A DNA stretch of 64,000 nucleotides from Dichetophora obliterata. Its lineage: Eukaryota > Arthropoda > Insecta > Diptera > Sciomyzidae. Where the stretch lies: positions 111,034,715 through 111,098,714 of the forward strand of contig OY986437.1 in the NCBI GenBank assembly GCA_963920525.1. Reading direction: 5' to 3'. The notes below the pieces were generated by a model, which searched no databases, had not been told where the DNA came from, and worked only from the letters and a program-made list of their open reading frames with translations. Each line of letters opens with the position of its first letter. Within the stretch, counting starts at the first letter, position 1. Shown here one piece after another: positions 1 to 12,752 of the stretch. The position numbers and the translations under genes are program-made.

Positions 1-24
1 AAGTGCAGGGTAGTTTGGCGATCG

Positions 25-358
25 TGGCGATCTTAGCCTAGTGGGTAGAGTGCGTGGCTCCTAAGCTAAAGAACCGCGGTAGCCCGGGTTCAGTTCCAGC
101 TCAGACAGAAAGTTTTTTAAATTGAAATAATTTTTCTGTTCGGTCGTCACCACTCTGTAGACAATGGCAAACCTCAGAGAGTAAAAATTGCCATGTAAAG
201 CTTCTTGAGAACGTAAGCCGTTCGGAGTCGGCATAAAGCACGCGTAGATCCAGTTCTCGGTCATTTGTGATGAAACATTAAATAACGCGCACAACACAAT
301 TGATCAATAGAAGCTAGGTCAAAGTCCTTCCAAGGGCTGAAATAGCCAGTTTATTTTT
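25..358 (+). repeat. tRNA-derived SINE, copy 1
   Basis: The head is tRNA-like: an A-box-like stretch (tagcctagtgggtagagtg) and, about 50 bases on, a B-box-like ggttcagttcc. A non-tRNA body with the phrase gccgttcggagtcggcat follows, then a T-rich end. The same sequence recurs in the same orientation near 58732-59050, with point differences and one small indel block, which shows it is dispersed. The B box departs from the usual GGTTCGANTCC, so this is a SINE rather than a working tRNA gene. Boundaries are approximate. Confidence 0.8.
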
Positions 359-436
359 TTTTAATCGATGTTTTTAAAAGTGTACAAGTTAAATATACTC
401 AATGCATTTTAATAAAATTATTATAATAAAAAATTT

Positions 437-790
437 GGTATAATTTTACTTTAGGGCCAGGACCCGAAATTTTTTTAATCTTGTTTGGATTAAATGTATT
501 TGGGCCTCGGAAGCCTGAACAAATTGTCGAGTTTGTTCTATACTATGTTAGGAGATAAAATTCCAGGACTTAAAATTTCAGTGCAAATTTCTGAATGCCT
601 GGAAGCTAATTTTCCCTTTTGCGATGTAATAATATCCACAAACGTGATCTTGTTAAATAAAAAAAAATGCAGTGCAGTTTCATGTTATGTAAATCAAGTG
701 CTTTTTACTCAGAATCATATGAATTTGTACAATCAGAGGATCCTGCCTCAGTTTATTATGCCATGTGAGCTCTTACTGGAAACTTAGAAC
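437..790. repeat. Single arm of a long-inverted-repeat (foldback) family
   Basis: The block starts at ataattttactttaggg and contains a recognisable 'gggcctc.gaagcc' stretch. It matches the arms of the foldback element at 43264-44295. Only one arm is visible here, so this is a partial copy. A 97-codon open frame inside (494-787) is chance coding in the repeat. Confidence 0.6.
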
Positions 791-799
791 ATCCCTGCA

Positions 800-1944
800 G
801 AAAATTTGGCCAATTTTTAAATAGTTTTAAACTAGTTCCAAAAAGGATCAGTACTAGCTCCTCTACTTTACCCTTTTACAATGATCAAACTGACGCTTTT
901 TACGTGTTGATGTCTAAGGCTAAGACTATTGTACCCAAAAACATTCTTTTTTCCCTTTATTTGAACTAGCTCTATTATGAATATTTCCAAACTGATACTT
1001 TTTGCTAAAGTCTTAAAGTAGATCTTAAAGTGGTTTCAAAGTATACAAACGTTAGAGGCATTTAATTCTTATCTCTTGCAAGTAGTACGAAAAGAGTTGC
1101 ATCACGTAAAATATGATGCATTTTTTTTTAAGTAGTTACTTTTTTTAAATATAATGCAAATGTTACCTTTGTTGAATTCTTTAAATTTATTCCTCAAACA
1201 GTTTGAAAATTAAAAAAATTGCCAACACCTGTTCAAATTAAATTTATATTTGTCAGCATAAATTTTGACAAGAAAACAAAATACAATCAAAGTGAACCGT
1301 TCTACGCAGAAAGTTTTTTTACTATTTTATATCAAATACAAATTGCGCTATAAAAGAACTAGTTGGATTTTCCAATTGACTCCAAAATAACTGCTGGGAT
1401 ATTTAAAAATTTTTCTTAAAAATCGTCGAAACATTTTTCATAAGTGTTACTTAATAACGTTATTTGCAAATCACAGAAATATCTCCATCAACAGCACTTC
1501 TTTCAAACGGAAATAATTAAGACCACCTTGAACGAGCATTATAATTCTTTATTTGTTGAAATTTTATTTTAAAGATCACATTACAATTTTACAAAAAGAC
1601 AATATTTTTCTTAGACCACTTTTACAAAAAAAAATTGGGCTGTTTTCATATACTTAACATGGCTATTTTTTCAATTTTTACTAATATCTCTCCTAAAAAA
1701 TTTGAGAGTTTTTTTAAAAGCGGCATTAGACTTAGGTTCTAATGTAAAAATATTTCAAAAATTTTAAACCAAAGCAGTATATGTAATAAAAATTTTTTTG
1801 TATGGAGATTTTAGATATGGATAAGGATACCTCCCTTTGGGGGTACAAAATTTATATTCCGCCCCTTGTGCCAAAAACCCTAGGTATGCCACGGCTCTAT
1901 TCGAATAATAAACTCCAAGCTTTAAAAAGTTGTATTGTTATAAC
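800..1944. other. AT-rich spacer, no gene seen
   Basis: No coding frame, RNA gene or clear element boundary is visible. The stretch at about 1825-1895 (cctccctttgggggtac, then ccaaaaaccctaggtatgcc) resembles the eroded end of a hAT-type element, but no partner end was found. Confidence 0.5.
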
Positions 1945-2892
1945 TAGGCCTAGGAATCCCATGCTCTAAAAAAACGAAAATATGCGCATATAACATGCAC
2001 TTAAAACTCTAAAATATGCGTTAAAAACAGATATAATATACAATTAAAAATATTTTTCTTATATTTTATTGTTGGTTCAAAAATAAATATTGCATGTAAT
2101 TTAACAAAAAAGAAAACCAATTCATTTTGAAGTACATCAAAAATTAATATATCAAAAACGAAAAAAAGTTGAAGTGAACATAAATTTAATTATTTTAAGT
2201 TGTCTTTTCCCAAAACAAATTTAAATAGTTGCAAATCAAAAGAAAAAAGCAAAAAAATGCAAAAACTACATGCATTTATTATAAAATTATTGTAAAATAT
2301 ACAAAAATATGAGCAATAAATATGCAGACACAGGAATTTTTTGTAAAATATGCAAAACCATGCATTTATTGCAAAATATGCAAAAATATGCTCTAACGAT
2401 TGAATGCTATTTTAAAGGAAATTTCATAATTCGTTAAGATAACTTAATCCATGGCCGTAGCCAGGATGTACCCATGGAAGGGTTTTGATGAAGTTTTTTT
2501 TTAAATTAGAAAATTAAAATATACAAGCATTTGTTTTACTTCATTTTAAAGTTAAGATTTTTATGTATTATATGCATATGTATATTAAGGTGCTTCGACT
2601 GATGCGGGGATAGCTTCATTTTAACCTCTCTAAAATTAACCTTGGTCTATTTTATAACGATTCTTAAAATATTTTGGCTGTTACTATAACCGCCAGTGAG
2701 CTCTAAACCATTTTGCAAAAACCTCAAAAAAATCATAATTTCTTAAATATTGAATAGCTGGTGTAAAATTTGTATAAACAATAAACTGCCAGAAGTAAAA
2801 GGCCGGAAAAACCTCTTCATTAAATGAAGGTTTTCTATATGACCTTGTTATTTATTATGTTGATTTTTTTTTTATTTAAATAGAAATTCTAA

Positions 2893-3243
2893 ATGTTTGA
2901 TAGTTTAAATCATTCTTGATTTTAAATACAAATTCTAAATTTGTGTTTGATAGTTGTGCGCTAAAATGCGCTTACACACGGCGATCACGGCTCGAGTTCG
3001 ATTCCCGTTGGCATCACAAAGATTTCTGATGAAGCCTGTAGCAGGGCCAAAATTGCAATAAAATCAGCTAGTGATGTTTTCCTTTTCATATTGAAAATGT
3101 TGTTGTTGTTGTTTCTTTGGAAAAAATTAATTAGAGCAATTAATTGTTCTAACCTGACCTAAAGCTCAATAAACAATTTTAAACTATCAAACAACTAGAA
3201 TTTGTATATAAATTCAAGAATGATTTAAACTATCAAACATTAA
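2893..3243. repeat. Foldback repeat with a tRNA-like B box inside
   Basis: The arms are about 60 bp (2893-2955 and 3180-3243), inverted, both containing tgtttgatagtttaaatcat. Between them, at about 2990-3010, is gagttcgattcccg, a perfect B box, followed by a short body and a (gtt)n run. It may be a SINE fragment caught in a foldback element. No A box was convincing. Confidence 0.5.
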
Positions 3244-4645
3244 GATATATTTCATCTTTCCAAAACCGTTTTTAAATCGAAAATTAGTTGAAAAACTGCT
3301 GAGTTGCTGATTGCGTAATGTGTCAAGTACCAAAAAAATCGGATTTTTAACGGTTAAATTAAATTTTGGTGGTGTATTAACAATTCCAAATATGGTTTCG
3401 TATTGTACTCGACCAGACCTATAACCTAGACTATGTCACTTTAAAAAGAGTAAAAGTACATTTCCACTGTAAAAAATATTAATTAAAAAATATATATATT
3501 TTTTTATTATAAAAAATATACATAATAATAAATAGAGATACTGCTTTAAAATCGATAAAATATGTAAAATCTTACATTCTACGCACTTAACTCTGGATCC
3601 GAAATATCCAGAGATGAAAAATGAGCGTTCCCAATTCTGAAAACTTTAGAATTAAAAAAATCTTAAAAATACTATAACTTTGATGTCAAAGCACTTAAAA
3701 ACATCTAAAAACTCTTAAATTGAAAGTGTTGAATAGTTCTACTAAAACTTATACTAAAAATACACTTTTTTGGCGCACTCTTTCAGAAAGTGCGATATTT
3801 TCACGAATTTGAAAAACTTTTTCCTAAAATCTGTTTCCTAATGCACATCCGCTAAACGGTTCTCGTCCATTGAATTACGGATGTATGTTTTAAAAAATTT
3901 TAGAGATGAGAACTTTATTTTATTTCTCTCAAATATTTTAATTTTACGCAAAATTCATAAATCATAAAACCAAAAACAGTACTTCAACGATTGAAGTACT
4001 TTTCATCGGGTTCGAATTCTGAAAAATCAACTTTAAAAAATCAAAATTGTAAGATCTACTTTGAAAAACACATGAATAACTTAACACATTCCTTAAAAAT
4101 TACAGCAAGTGTAGACTCACATCTTTAATTTGAAAGTAATTTGGGAAAAAACTCTTGACTTTAAAATAGTCCCAATGAAACGGGCTGAAAATTTTATTTT
4201 ACAAACATTTTTTGTTGTGCCGAAAATTACGAAGACACTGTGATGCAATGCCGCCTTAAGCAGAGCTTAAGAAATCGCAGAACTAATAATAGGATCCATT
4301 TGCATATTTGGAGTGCGCCAACAAAGTCCAGCGACAAAACCATGGGTGCTGAAATTTAAATTTGTGAGAACCGCTCGAGGGAAAACTAAAATCATTTGGT
4401 GGCTGAAGTATACTTTGAAATCTCTCGAATTAGAAAGGTTTTTTCAGTAAATATATGTCATTCTTGTTGGCTTTACTGTTATCATCACTACCATCATCTA
4501 CAACTGCCGATGTTAAGGGTAGTGATGACAATTGTTAATGTATCACGTTTGATCCGATAAATATCGATACATTGGTTTTCACTTTTGTTGTAAACGTAAA
4601 CGTAACTACAGTATATGACTTGTTAAGTTTTTTAGAACATATTAA

Positions 4646-7264
4646 CCCTACGGTCCATAACCACCTGGACGAACGGGAATCCATAACCAGGGTACCCGGG
4701 TACCCTAGTGAAGTATTTTCGTTTATATTCAAATAAAATAATATATATATGCACAGATTATTAGAAACGCTTAATTTTTACATTTCAACTGTACAAATTT
4801 CATGTTTGTAAGATAAAATTGGTTTCTATGGGCATTTTCTACCTAAAAGGCACACAAAAGTAAACAGAAACTGATTTTATGTTTCTGTTTGTGTTTTTAG
4901 GTAGCAAATGTTGTGTTTGTATTTTTTGTGTTTTTTTGTTTGTGTTTTTAGGTAGCAAATGTTCAGCTACGGTAGAAAAAGAATACATTTCAATGATTTC
5001 GTCAGTATAAGTTGAACAGTTGAACAATGAAGTTGAAGAAAAATGAACCGCAAAATAGAATATTTAACTGAAAGACAATAGTGAAGAAGCCAGAAGCAGA
5101 TATATTGAGTCTATACTTGATAATATGACTGTGGATTTAGAGCCAATTGAGGAAGAAGGAGAGGTATTTACGGGAGAAGAGTGCAAGACTCAGAAAGTGA
5201 AGACAATAACAACGAAATTCCAGCCGCTATTGACACGCCAATGCAAATTGAGCAAGATGTATTTGAAGATGAAAGTGACAGCGAAACTGATATGGTTGAA
5301 GAAAATGCACCAACATCAAGCACAACAGAAAGTATGATTGCACGTGATGGTACTCAATGGCAACCAACATCACCTGTTTGTCAACAAATAAGGAGTCACA
5401 ACATCGTAAGAACTCGCAGTGGTCCATTACGAATGACGGAAAGTATGACTGATATGCAATGCTTCAAGAGTTATTTTACAATAGAAATGGTCGATATAAT
5501 CGTGCGTCATACCAACAAAAAAGCCAATTCAACTCATGATGCCTACAATGCAGCAAACCCAACAAAGCGTCAATTGAAGTGGAAGGATCGACAGTGGCAG
5601 AAATATACGCATTCATTGGAATGCTGATAATGGCATGCGCAAATCATTCCAATGATGAAAATGCAAGGGACTTATGGACGCAATTATCTCATCCTCTATT
5701 TCGTGCAACAATAGGATTAAACCGCTTCTGGGATCTTATTCGTTTTATACGTTTTGATGACGCGAGAACAAGAAACGAGAGGCAGCGCACAGACAAAGCT
5801 GCTCCAATATGAGATATTTGGATAATGTTGAACGCCAATCTCGCAAAATATTATGTGCCTACAGAAAATTTAACAATCGACGAACAATTGTATCCGTACC
5901 GCGGCAGAACAAAATTTACCCAGTATATTCCATCGAAGCCTGCGAAATACGGGATCAAGGTATGGTGGATATGCGATGCTAAAAATTCATATCCTCTTCA
6001 TGGCCAAATATATACTGGCAAACAAGACAGTGGTCACGAAATTGGTGTAGGCGAAAGAGTAGTCAGAGATTTGGTTGGGCCATACCACAATAGCGGACGT
6101 AATATCACTATGGATAATTTTTTTACGACGCTGCCACTGGCAAAGCAGCTAATATCCGTCAAACTTAGCATTGTTGGAACAATGCGGCGAAACAAAGCCT
6201 ATATACCAACAGAAATGAAAGACGATAAGAGTTGGACCGTTGGGACAAGCAAATTTGGTTTCCACGAGAAGGTGACTATGGTTTCATACAAACAGAGGAA
6301 AACAAATTCCGTAATATTGTTGTCGACTCTGCATGATGATGCAACTGTAGAAGAAAACGGCAAACCAGAAATCATCAATTTTTATAACAAATGAAAGGTG
6401 GCGTGGATGTTATGGACCAGACGCTTCGGGAGTATACCACACAGAGACACACAAAAAGGCGGCCTTTGTCGTGATAATAACAGAACTGTTATATTTTATG
6501 ATAATAACAGAACTGTTCCATATCAAACAACACGGAGAAAACGCTTTTTGCGTAAACTTGCTGGAGATTTGTGTGCGCCAATAATAGAAAAAAGAGTAGC
6601 TAATCGCCAAGTAACGCGCCATTTTTCCACCAAATCAGCAATTGAGAGCTTTTTGGGAAGACCAGTGGAGACGCTAACCTATACCGAGCAGCCATCTACT
6701 TCTACGGCTGCTTCTACTGATGGCAGGAAGCCAATAACAGGATGCTGCTATTCGTGCGCTTCTTTGCTAGACAACAGGAGAAGAAAGACGAGAAAAGTCT
6801 GCAACGTTTGCAAGAAACCAATTTTCGATCAACATACTCAAACAATATCAAAATGTTTTCCATGTTTCAACAATGACTCAACATAAGACATCAAATATTA
6901 TAAATAAGTTAAAATGAATAAAATATAAATAATTTAACTAAAAAACAATTACAGTTCATTTTTTACACATCAATAAACATTTTGAAACAAAATAAAAATA
7001 AAACAAACGTTTTTTCTTTGAAATAATAGGTAATTTGCACTAAGGTACCCCGGTACCCTGGTCATGGACCCCTGTATGCAAAAACATTAAACTCATTTTT
7101 TAGTTAATATATTTAACCAAATTTGATAAACTTTTTTCTAGTCTCTAAGTTTAGCCGAAATCTCTGATGATCCGGAGTTTCATGTTGATATCTTCAATAA
7201 TAAAGGAACAGCAGCACTTTAAAGTTCAAAAAAGTACCCTGGTACCCGGTTATGGACCGTAGGG
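4646..7264 (+). mobile_element. piggyBac-superfamily transposon, 2619 bp
   Basis: TTAA lies directly outside both ends (4642-4645 and 7265-7268), the obligatory piggyBac target. Both ends read CCCTACGGTCCATAACC inwards, a 17-bp terminal inverted repeat beginning CCCTA. Subterminal GGTACC-rich motifs occur near both ends (about 4690-4705 and 7043-7060). The interior carries a broken transposase. Structurally complete, coding-dead copy. Confidence 0.93.
5043..6886 (+). pseudogene. piggyBac transposase, degraded
   Basis: This was a DDD transposase that cut and pasted the surrounding element at TTAA. The N-terminal part is acidic, as in the family. The core keeps the signatures IDEQLYPYRGR and PSKPAKYGIK, the first catalytic D in ICDAKNSY, the second in TMDNFF, and the third in GGVDVMD, which lies in another frame from the first two. 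The C-terminus keeps a cysteine-rich finger (CYSC...CNVCKKP...CFPCF). Breaks: frame changes in the acidic N-terminus and near 5575, an in-frame TGA at 5810-5812, and a stop plus frame change at 6392-6394. A short tandem duplication (gataataacagaactgtt, twice, 6473-6518) adds extra residues. The start at 5043 is the first ATG of the family-like N-terminus and is uncertain. No function is expected. Confidence 0.92.
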
Positions 7265-7990
7265 TTAAAGTGCTTTAATGAAATAATTGCTGAAAAGCAT
7301 TAATTTTTATTAATATGTCGGACCTTTGGGGGGTTTGAACCCCCTAAAATCCCCCTTGTCTACGGCCCTGACTTAATCATTTAAATTTTAAGATGTCCTG
7401 TAAAAACATGCACTTGCTTGAGATTCCTAACCCTAGTTAAGACCTAGGGAGATATTTGTGCGCTTATAAGTATTTTGCTGAGCTATAACTAGAATTTATA
7501 TTTCAGGTTAACTTTTTGGTTTAGAGTGAAAATATGTATCTTCTAGAAAGTATGTATGATATAGTAATGACTAGAGAGGATAAAAATAGGCACGATAAAA
7601 TTTGATTGATGCGCTTTAAAAAGCACGAAAAATCGCTAAAATATGCTCGATAAAAATACTTTAAGAGAAAAATAAAACGAAATTTTACATGCTTTGGAAC
7701 GGAATATATATATACTTTATATTGGAAATATTTCCAATCTTAAATATTTTTAGAATAACACATGCTTTAAGTTTTTACTTGTTAAATTACTTACATTTAC
7801 CTATTTAACCTTAATTGGTTCTTTGTGTAAATTTTACACACTTTTCAACTTCAAGCTGATATTTCTTTAATATAAGTTCATCAAATCGAGCTAGGATTTT
7901 GGCTCAATGTAAGAATCGTATGCAAAATTTATGTTTTTGACGTTTATTCACGCTAGGTGTCGCTGCTACCCTACAGAAAAAAATTTCCCT

Positions 7991-9199
7991 AATAGGTTCT
8001 TGTGTGTAAAATTTACACACCATAATCTTGGCGCGCCTTTGTCATTGTTCTTCTGCTTTATAGTTAAGTTTTGTTTCGATATTTTCTCAATTTTTAATTT
8101 TTGTTAGCTAACTGAAACCCGGCGCGTTATTACCACGCCCCCCTGTCCGACGCCCATACAATGTTATGAGTGGAACGGCACGTGAAATTTATGGTCGAAT
8201 ACCGAATTCCGAAGTTGTGTGATCTATAATTGCACACCTGTTCGATATAGAAAATTTATTTTGTTTAGGAAGTGCCACGCCTACTTTTCTAATGCAAAAA
8301 TCATCCTTGGTATGCGTTTAATAACTTCCTAAAGTTTCACGAAACCGAATTACTACAATATGTTATATGGTATATTGGAGGTGCCAAGCCCTTTTTGCAA
8401 TCAGCAATAGACTTCAAAAGAACATTCTCCAGATTTTGCTACCATTTCCCTGAAAATGTCATAAAAATTGGTTCAGCGGTTTTGAAGTCTTTACGTGATA
8501 TACACACATGCATATATTAATTTTTTATAAAGATAGATGGGCGGAAAAAGTAAGCGTGTCAACATTTATAAATATAGTGACCACCACTTGGTCCCATTGC
8601 ACCTACATTCTAATTTTTACTATCAAAACGTGAACATCTCAGGAATTAGCAAGATTTTGAAAAAGTGGGCGAAAAACTACTAAATTTTAATTTTATCCGA
8701 TCGAAACGTCTTACATATAGAAGTTCCATTGAATTGTGGGCGGTAAAATTGGGCGTGGCAACATTTATATATACTATAGTTTACTATCAATATTTGTACA
8801 ACTCAGGAATTGGCATGATTTCGAAAAAGTAGGCGTAGATAAAGTGTAACCAGGCCGATTTTTAGTACATTTATTTTATTATACAGTTACAAAATTTTTG
8901 TTTTTTACGATCGAAACTGTCCGATATATAGCATTTTTTTTTTGGTTTGTGGGCGATAGCGTAAATTTGGGTTGAGGACACCAAACTTTCTAGGAGCATT
9001 CTCAAGATGTTGTTTAAATTTCCCTGGAAATTTCATAAAGATCGGTTCAGCGGTTTTTGAGTCTATACATGGTATACAGACATACATACCCACATACATA
9101 TATCCACTTTTATATATATAGATTTTTTTACTCTTCATTCATCAGTGAAAATATTGCTCCTGAAAAATGTGTGTAAAATCTACACACAAGGAACCTATT
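7991..9199. mobile_element. Inverted-repeat element carrying dispersed repeat units
   Basis: About 30-bp inverted ends: aataggttcttgtgtgtaaa at 7991 and its complement ending at 9199, with one single-base gap. The ends contain a small palindrome, gtgtaaattttacac. A solitary similar end lies at 7814-7841. The interior holds two copies of a dipteran dispersed repeat with the phrase ttcataaagatcggttcagc (about 8200-8545 and 8700-9125). That family recurs in inverse orientation at 33480-34620. No TSD is clear and there is no ORF. Confidence 0.6.
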
Positions 9200-9734
9200 C
9201 GTTTCCAGAAATAAGGGACCGATGAAGGTGAAGGTAAAAAAAACGTGTTTATTAAATAAACGTACAAACTTAAAAATAATATTAATTTATACTGAGGAAC
9301 TTCACTTTCAGTCTTTTTGTTACTATTGAATTAACTTAAAAAAAATAATCAATATAAAATGCAGTTAAACACTTTTCATGTTTTAGAATGACAATAAACT
9401 ACCAAGTGTTGCTTTAAATTCTCCATTGAAAAATGTCTACGTTTTTCAGTTAAAAACGAAGAATATGCAGAGAAACTACTGCCGAGCAATATCTTATATT
9501 TGATAATTATTCGGGCGAAAGATTACTCGCATACTCACTAAAAACTTGTTTGTTTTTAAACAAAAATTTTTCGAAGTCTTTAAGTCCTTAAATCCTGCAT
9601 TACGAGCGAAACCTGTATCGAATTTATTTAAAAAATGTTGTTCACTTAACTGTTTCAAAGAATTTTTAACATCTTTTACCACTTTTACCGCTGACGGGGA
9701 CTCTAAAGGAGGCTTTGGAAAGCTCATGCCCTAA

Positions 9735-12505
9735 GGGCGCCCCAAGAGGCAAATCGAAACCATATTGCTGTTTAAAGGAACATTAGTAATTTAAGGTCTC
9801 AGTGCAGGAAGATTTTTAATAAAGCTAAGAAATCGGGTAGAACTCAGTACTGGGATGAGTATAAATACAGTTTAAAAATGTTTAAGAAAGCACTACGAAA
9901 GGCTCAGCGCAATTCCTGGAGGCTTTTCTGCGGCAACGTAGAGGAATATTCTGAAGCATCAAGACTCCGTAAGATCCTCGCTTCGAAACCAAGCTGTCCA
10001 AGCTACTTAAAGAAATCAATTGATACGTGGACATCCTCTAGCGAGGAGACCCTAGATCTTCTTCTGAGTACCCATTTCCCGGATTGCTCTGTGGATCCCA
10101 CTTACATAAGGTGTGAGAGGGCTCCGGCGATGAGAAATCGTTCAAAAATCATATCAGAGAACAGAATTAAATGGGCTCTGTTTAGTTTCAAACCATATAA
10201 TTCTGCTAGGCCTGATGGTATAGTTCCAGCCGCTCTGCAGCAGACGTCGTCCATTATCCTTCCATGGCTTCTGGTCATTTTCAAAGGTTGCCTTGAAATG
10301 ACATACATACCATTAGAATATGAGGTAAAGGTAGTATTTATCCCTAAGGCTGGTAGAATAACGCAAACGAGTGCAAAGGACCTCAGACCCATTAGTCTTT
10401 CATCTTTCCTGCTGAAAACACTTGAAAGACTGATTGACGCTCATATTCGTTGTAGCATAGACACAAATTTGCTTTCAGCCTCACAGCACGCTTACAGGAA
10501 AGGTAGGTCTGTAGAAACGACCCTGCACTCCCTGGTAGGCTTTATAGAAAATTCCTTTTTCCATAAGGAGTACACAATGGTAGCTTTTCTGGATATCGAA
10601 GGTGCCTTTAGCAATATTTTTCCGGGGGCAATCATTGGCATCTTTAGGTGACTTAAAAACCAGGAGATTTGTGAGTAGAGGCACTCCTCAGGTGGGTGTT
10701 CTATCACCTTTATTATGGAACTTGGTAGTCAATGTACTTCTAAGGAAAATAGAAAAGGTGGGTTGCAAGGCGATTGCCTATGCGGATGACGTAGCTATTG
10801 CTGCACAGGGAAAGTTTCCTAATTCTCTCTCGGAAATGCTTGGGTCGGCGCTTTCCAATCTCAATACTTGGGCCAGAAATTGTGGGCTGGGGGTAAATCC
10901 CAAAAAAACTGAACTGGTCCTTTTTACTAGGAAATATAAAATTCCGAGCATAATTCCTCCACGTTTGAATGGCACTCTGCTAAACTTCGTGAAAGAGGCA
11001 AAATACTTAGTAGTTATTTTGGATAGAAAGTTAAACTGGAAACCGAATATTCTTCAGCGAACTAGGAAGCCAATGTTGCTGTATATGCCTGTTAGAAAGA
11101 TATAGGTAAAAAGTGGGTCTTACCCCAAATATTGTACGTTAGATTTACACAGCTATAGTGAGGCCAATCCTGTTAAACGGTATAAGTGTGTGGTGGACAG
11201 CACTAAAAACACAGTCTAATTGCAAATTGTTTGAGAAAGTACAAAGAACTGCGGCCGTATGTATCAGTGGAGCACTTTGGTCCACTTCATTGGAAGTGCT
11301 AAATGCGGTTCTTTGCTTAGAGCCCCTTGATTTTATGGGAAAAGAATGATGTAGGAAACAGTCATCCGCCTGAAAGCAACCTCACAGTGGACTTACACTC
11401 ATACAGGTCATTCCTCCACTATCGATCTTGCAGGAGCAGTTCCCAGCAACATCGGTTACACTATTGCCACTCCCTCAATCAAGAACGGCTTTCACACAGT
11501 TATCCCAACTAGAGTAGAATGGGACGGGTAACTGCCGCTAAACCAAGTTGGCAAGCATATTTTTACTGACGGCTCAAAACTTGACAGCAAAGTCGGGGGA
11601 GGCGTCTTTTCAACGGACTTGGCCTTCAGAACCTCATTTAGACTGCCATTTCATTGCAGCGTCTTCAAGGCTGAAATAATGGCTATATATAGAGCTGTGG
11701 AATGGCTGAGGTATAGTGAGATATCAACTAAAGATATCTACATTTTTACAGACAGCCAAGCAGCGATTAAATCCCTTGCAGGTGTGTTCCAAACATCACC
11801 AACAGCTCTTAAATGTCGATCGTCTCTTAATGAGATGGCTGATAAGTTCGACATCCATCTGGTCTGGGTACCAGAGCATAGGGACATTCCGAGAAATTGT
11901 AGAGCGGATGAGCTCGCTACGGAAGGTACAGCGGCAACGCTGCTGCTGGACATGGAAACGTTAGGCATGCCACTTGCGTCTTGCAAGCTGGATCTAAGGC
12001 ATCACGCCACAGAATTGGCTAATTTCAGGTAGAAGCATAGCACCACTTCTAACACAGCTAGACAGATGTGGCCTAGTTTTACTGAAAAACGAACGATGAA
12101 GCTCACTCAAATGGCGAAGAAAGATCTCTCCATTTTGATAGGCGTTATAACAGGACACTGTATTATAGGTAGGCATGCCCTTAGAATGGGGGTTCATGCG
12201 AATGACTTCAGCAGGAGTTGCAGGGATGAGGAAGAGTAGGAGTCGGTATCGCATCTCCTCTGTTCATGCCCCGCTTTAGCCCGCAAAAGACAGAAGCATC
12301 TAGGAAGCCTCTTTTTTGATGGCCTTAGAGATCTTGAGGAGGTATACGTTAAGCGTCTACTGCTTTTTATTATTAGTTCACGGTGGTTTCACGACAGCAC
12401 TTAGGAGAGGAGGAGTAGATCCCTGTAGTACCAGAACGGACCAAATATCTGGTCTATGTGGCCCGGTTTTTGACCGGCCACCACTTTAAGCTAACCTAAC
12501 CTATC
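9735..12505 (+). pseudogene. LOA/R1-group LINE, reverse transcriptase and RNase H
   Basis: This is a 5'-truncated non-LTR retrotransposon. Coding blocks in order: RT fingers and palm (9878-10651; FIPKAG, DLRPISL, FLDIEGAFSN), palm with the active-site box AYADDVAIAA (10602-11105), a thumb/connection block (11158-11349, GISVWWTALKTQ), and RNase H (about 11540-12032). RNase H keeps all four acidic sites: FTDGSK, KAEIMAI, FTDSQAA and CRADELA. Frameshifts separate the blocks, and a stop at 11103-11105 follows the palm. The 3' end runs into ctaacctaaccta, a short telomere-like repeat tail common for this group. LOA is preferred over Jockey because an RNase H is present. A second copy lies on the minus strand at 22742-24312. 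Confidence 0.88.
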
Positions 12506-12592
12506 ACTTTTATGCTAGACTGGAGCGATTATTTTTTATTTTCTAAAGTTGAAATGGCACGATGAATTATGAAAAAGTGAGATTTAATAAAG

Positions 12593-12752
12593 GCCAATTA
12601 GAAAAATGTTGCCGTATAAACTTTTTATTTTTCATTCATTTTATGTCCAAAATATGCTTTATAAGCACGAACGCCAATTAGAAAAATTTTGCCGTATAAA
12701 CTTTTTATTTTTCATTCATTTTATGTCCAAAATATGCTTTATAAGCACGAAC
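12593..12752. repeat. 80-bp exact tandem duplication
   Basis: Two adjacent copies (12593-12672 and 12673-12752) start gccaattagaaaaa and end ataagcacgaac, with only a g/t difference seen. They lie just inside the right end of hAT-like element C. The near identity points to a recent duplication. Confidence 0.9.

Larger units (their letters stand above)
2450..7370. mobile_element. hAT-like element B, nested in A
   Basis: A perfect 8-bp TSD, ACTTAATC, flanks the element at 2442-2449 and 7371-7378. The ends are inverted: CATGGCCGTAGCCAGGATG at the left, and CAGGGCCGTAGACAAGG reading in from the right. This is the usual hAT end style (CAG.G.CGTAG). Without the inserted piggyBac it would be about 2.3 kb. 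No transposase ORF was recognised, so it is a non-autonomous or gutted copy. Confidence 0.75.
1945..7435. mobile_element. hAT-like element A (outer shell of a nest)
   Basis: The ends are inverted: TAGGCCTAGGAATC at the left and the complement of TAGGGTTAGGAATC at the right. The flanking octamers GTTATAAC (1937-1944) and GTTAAGAC (7436-7443) agree at 6 of 8 positions. An 8-bp TSD is the hAT hallmark. Near the left end are many aaatatgc repeats (1975-2395), a common subterminal pattern. No transposase of its own is left. It contains hAT-like element B and, inside that, a piggyBac. The two TSD mismatches are taken as age. Confidence 0.6.

Noticed and set aside
61..297. 78-codon minus-strand frame near the left end
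   Set aside because: It lies wholly in the SINE and reads through its tRNA-like head; no domain.
494..787. 97-codon plus-strand frame
   Set aside because: It is inside an arm of a non-coding foldback family seen at 43-44 kb.
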